Source of the DNA: Ruminococcus sp. | GTDB taxonomy: Bacteria; Bacillota; Clostridia; Oscillospirales; Ruminococcaceae | NCBI GenBank assembly: GCA_003446315.1 | Contig: DMBA01000280.1 | Location: 1 to 8,673, forward strand | Direction: 5' to 3' | Length of the DNA: 8,673 nucleotides | Shown here: one piece after another, positions 7,448 to 8,673 of the stretch | Position numbering within the stretch: position 1 is the first letter of the stretch | Layout of the letters: each line of letters starts with the position of its first letter | Made by a program: the position numbers and the translations under genes | Notes under the pieces: generated by a model | The model's database searches: none | The model's input: only the letters and a program-made list of their open reading frames with translations | Told to the model about the DNA's origin: nothing

Positions 7448-7476
7448 AGTATACCACATCCGGATTGATTTTGCAA
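7448..7476 (-). promoter_or_regulatory. Promoter P1, near-consensus with extended -10 (predicted)
   Basis: On the minus strand -35 TTGCAA (7476-7471) and -10 TATACT (7453-7448) are separated by 17 bp, and TGG before the -10 gives the extended TGn element. Transcription would start near 7441, leaving a leader of about 125 bases before the ATPase gene. It lies downstream of the terminator of the TerD gene, so it should drive the five-gene operon independently. The direct repeats at 7403-7432 fall inside its early transcribed region. Confidence 0.72.
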
Positions 7477-7489
7477 CCGGATCCGGCGC

Positions 7490-7530
7490 AAAGAAAAGCG
7501 GTGACAGTCTCAGCACAGACTGTCCCCGCT
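7490..7530 (-). terminator. Intrinsic terminator of the TerD-family gene
   Basis: On the minus strand an 8-bp stem (GACAGTCT/AGACTGTC, 7503-7510 with 7517-7524, 6-base loop) is extended across one mismatch by five more pairs (7497-7501 with 7526-7530). TTTCTTT follows at 7496-7490. It begins 8 bases after the TAA of the TerD gene and separates that unit from the ABC operon. Confidence 0.85.
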
Positions 7531-7537
7531 GCATGGA

Positions 7538-8673
7538 TTATTTGAAATGATTTGCCAGTGCACCGATGCTGTGGTCATTGGTACCCTGCCCGATGGCATG
7601 GAAGACCCAGCTATCATTTTGTTTGAGCAATTCTCCGAAGATCATGGCAGTTTTCTTATCATAATCTTTGCTGTCGGAGAGCGCAAATCTGCAAAGCTCT
7701 TTGCCGTTCATATCGCACAGGCGCATATAACAATTTTTGATCTTGCCGAAGTGCTGCATTTTAATACGCGACATATAGATATTGACCACGATCACGATGC
7801 GGTCATACTGCGGCGGCATGGCAGTCAGATCAATGACGATCTGCTCATCATCGCCGTCGCCGTCACCGGTCAGATTATCGCCCTGATGTACCACAGCGCC
7901 GCTGATATGTCTGAGGTTATAATAAGCAACGATATCCTGCGTGGAGCACAATCTGCCGTTTTGACAGAGGAACACCGAAGAATCGCAGTCGATGCTCAAT
8001 CCGAGATGTGCGGCATCCCAGCCAAGCCCGACCCGCACTTTTGTCAGGGTTTCGTTGTTTTCTTTCCGCAGTTCCACCTTTTCGTGCTTCAGCAGATTGA
8101 CCGGTGTGCTGCCGAGTTTCCGCAGTTCCACATTCGGAGTCGGGAGCACATTCATGCTCTGCACATGCTGTGAAGGCGGAGCCATTCCGTGCATGCGCGG
8201 CGGAGCCATATTCTGCATGGGCGGGGGCATCATATTCTGCATTTGCGGCGGCACCATATTCTGCATGGGCGGGGGCATCATATTTTGCATTTGGGGCGGC
8301 ACCATATTCTGCATCTGCGGCGGAGCCATATTCTGTAGGGGCGGCATCATATTCTGCATTTGCGGCGGTGCCGTATTGGGCATCGGCGGCGGTGCCATAT
8401 GCTGCGGTTGCGGCGACGGGATCGGCGCAGCCGTATGCATCTGCGGGGGCGGGACATTGATCGCAGCGGGGATTGTCGGGGGCGGCGCAACAGCGGGCTT
8501 CCGGATGGATGCCAGCAATGCTTCTGCCGTCGGAATCACGGAATCGAGTGTTTGCGGGGGACATCCCTCAGATTTGGGTGCAGCGTTTGACGGTGAAAGC
8601 ACAGAATCAAGCACGATCTCGTCTTCCTCGTTATCGTCTATGACCGGAACGGGCGCAGGATCGGCAGCAGGTT
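7538..8673 (-). CDS. TerD-family protein with proline/methionine-rich repeat linker (N-terminus beyond window)
   Basis: The frame stays open to the right edge, so the start is not in the window; 377 residues are visible. The last 187 or so form a full-length TerD domain (TerD/TerZ/CABP1 family, linked to tellurite and general stress resistance). Diagnostic segments are VGLGWDA, CDSSVFL, DIVAYYNLRH, GAVVHQGDNLTGDGDGDDE (the calcium-binding acidic loop) and VIDLTAMP. Upstream come an acidic stretch (DDNEEDE) with two LDSV segments, a Pro/Ala-rich region, and nine copies of an eight-residue unit of the type xPPxMQNM. No signal peptide or membrane span is seen in the visible part, so a cytoplasmic location is likely. 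The first in-frame alternative start seen, a GTG at 8614, has an acidic coding stretch before it and no ribosome site, so it is not taken as the start. A terminator follows the stop. Its role here is unknown; it is a separate transcription unit from the ABC operon. Confidence 0.9.
   Translation of the reverse strand, partial: PAADPAPVPVIDDNEEDEIVLDSVLSPSNAAPKSEGCPPQTLDSVIPTAEALLASIRKPAVAPPPTIPAAINVPPPQMHTAAPIPSPQPQHMAPPPMPNTAPPQMQNMMPPLQNMAPPQMQNMVPPQMQNMMPPPMQNMVPPQMQNMMPPPMQNMAPPRMHGMAPPSQHVQSMNVLPTPNVELRKLGSTPVNLLKHEKVELRKENNETLTKVRVGLGWDAAHLGLSIDCDSSVFLCQNGRLCSTQDIVAYYNLRHISGAVVHQGDNLTGDGDGDDEQIVIDLTAMPPQYDRIVIVVNIYMSRIKMQHFGKIKNCYMRLCDMNGKELCRFALSDSKDYDKKTAMIFGELLKQNDSWVFHAIGQGTNDHSIGALANHFK
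8183..8395 (-). repeat. In-gene tandem repeat, 24-bp unit encoding xPPxMQNM
   Basis: Nine tandem units lie inside the TerD-family gene: eight of 24 bp and one shortened to 21 bp (MPPLQNM). Typical units are VPPQMQNM and MPPPMQNM. Two of them together form a 48-bp higher-order unit present twice in a row (8207-8254 and 8255-8302) with 46 of 48 bases identical. The outer units are more degenerate (APPPMPNT, APPRMHGM). All length changes keep the reading frame. The encoded segment is probably a disordered linker. Confidence 0.9.

Noticed and set aside
7653..7660. A further TTCTTATC copy inside the TerD-family gene
   Set aside because: It is a single copy within coding sequence with no 11-bp partner and no promoter nearby, so it is expected by chance.
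8183..8395. CRISPR-like array
   Set aside because: The repeats are directly tandem with no spacers, are in frame and code for a Pro/Met-rich peptide repeat.
7917..8564. Alternative minus-strand frame across the repeat, coding for AEYGAA-like repeats
   Set aside because: It is a second frame of the 24-bp repeat. The frame with the TerD domain is the genuine one; repeats of length divisible by 3 keep all frames open.

Overview
The window looks like Gram-positive Clostridia DNA, perhaps Ruminococcus or another Oscillospiraceae relative. This is an inference from moderate GC content, strong AAAGGAG-type ribosome binding sites, a consensus housekeeping promoter, a Sec signal peptide, a VanS/VncS-like kinase and a TerD-family gene. 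No marker gene fixes the species. All recognised protein genes lie on the minus strand, so the window reads right to left.

Right edge (7538-8673): the 3' part of a TerD-family gene that enters from beyond the window. It has an acidic/proline-rich N-terminal stretch, a tandem eight-residue repeat rich in Pro, Met, Gln and Asn, and a complete C-terminal TerD (calcium-binding, tellurite/stress) domain. A strong intrinsic terminator (about 7490-7530) closes this unit.

Intergenic 7317-7537: the control region of the next operon. It holds a near-consensus promoter with an extended -10 (P1), a second promoter with a perfect -10 and a weak -35 (P2), and upstream of P2 an exact 8-bp direct repeat with an 11-bp period, the usual layout of an OmpR-family operator.

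95-7316: a compact five-gene operon. In order of transcription it encodes an ABC ATPase, a duplicated FtsX-type permease (8 predicted membrane spans, two large extracytoplasmic domains), a secreted beta-lactamase/PBP4*-like serine hydrolase, an OmpR-family response regulator and a membrane sensor histidine kinase. Genes overlap or are 7-18 bp apart, so co-transcription and translational coupling are likely. The natural reading is a self-regulated envelope-defence or export module: the kinase senses an extracellular signal, the regulator acts on the promoter repeats, and the transporter plus hydrolase deal with a peptide, antibiotic or cell-wall compound. The substrate is unknown.

1-94: no gene is supported. 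A perfect 11-bp hairpin followed by a T-rich tract on the plus strand looks like the terminator of a convergent gene to the left of the window.

The most unusual points are the hydrolase, whose catalytic serine lies only about a dozen residues after the signal peptide; the TerD protein with its repeat linker; and the 11-bp-phased repeats upstream of P2.
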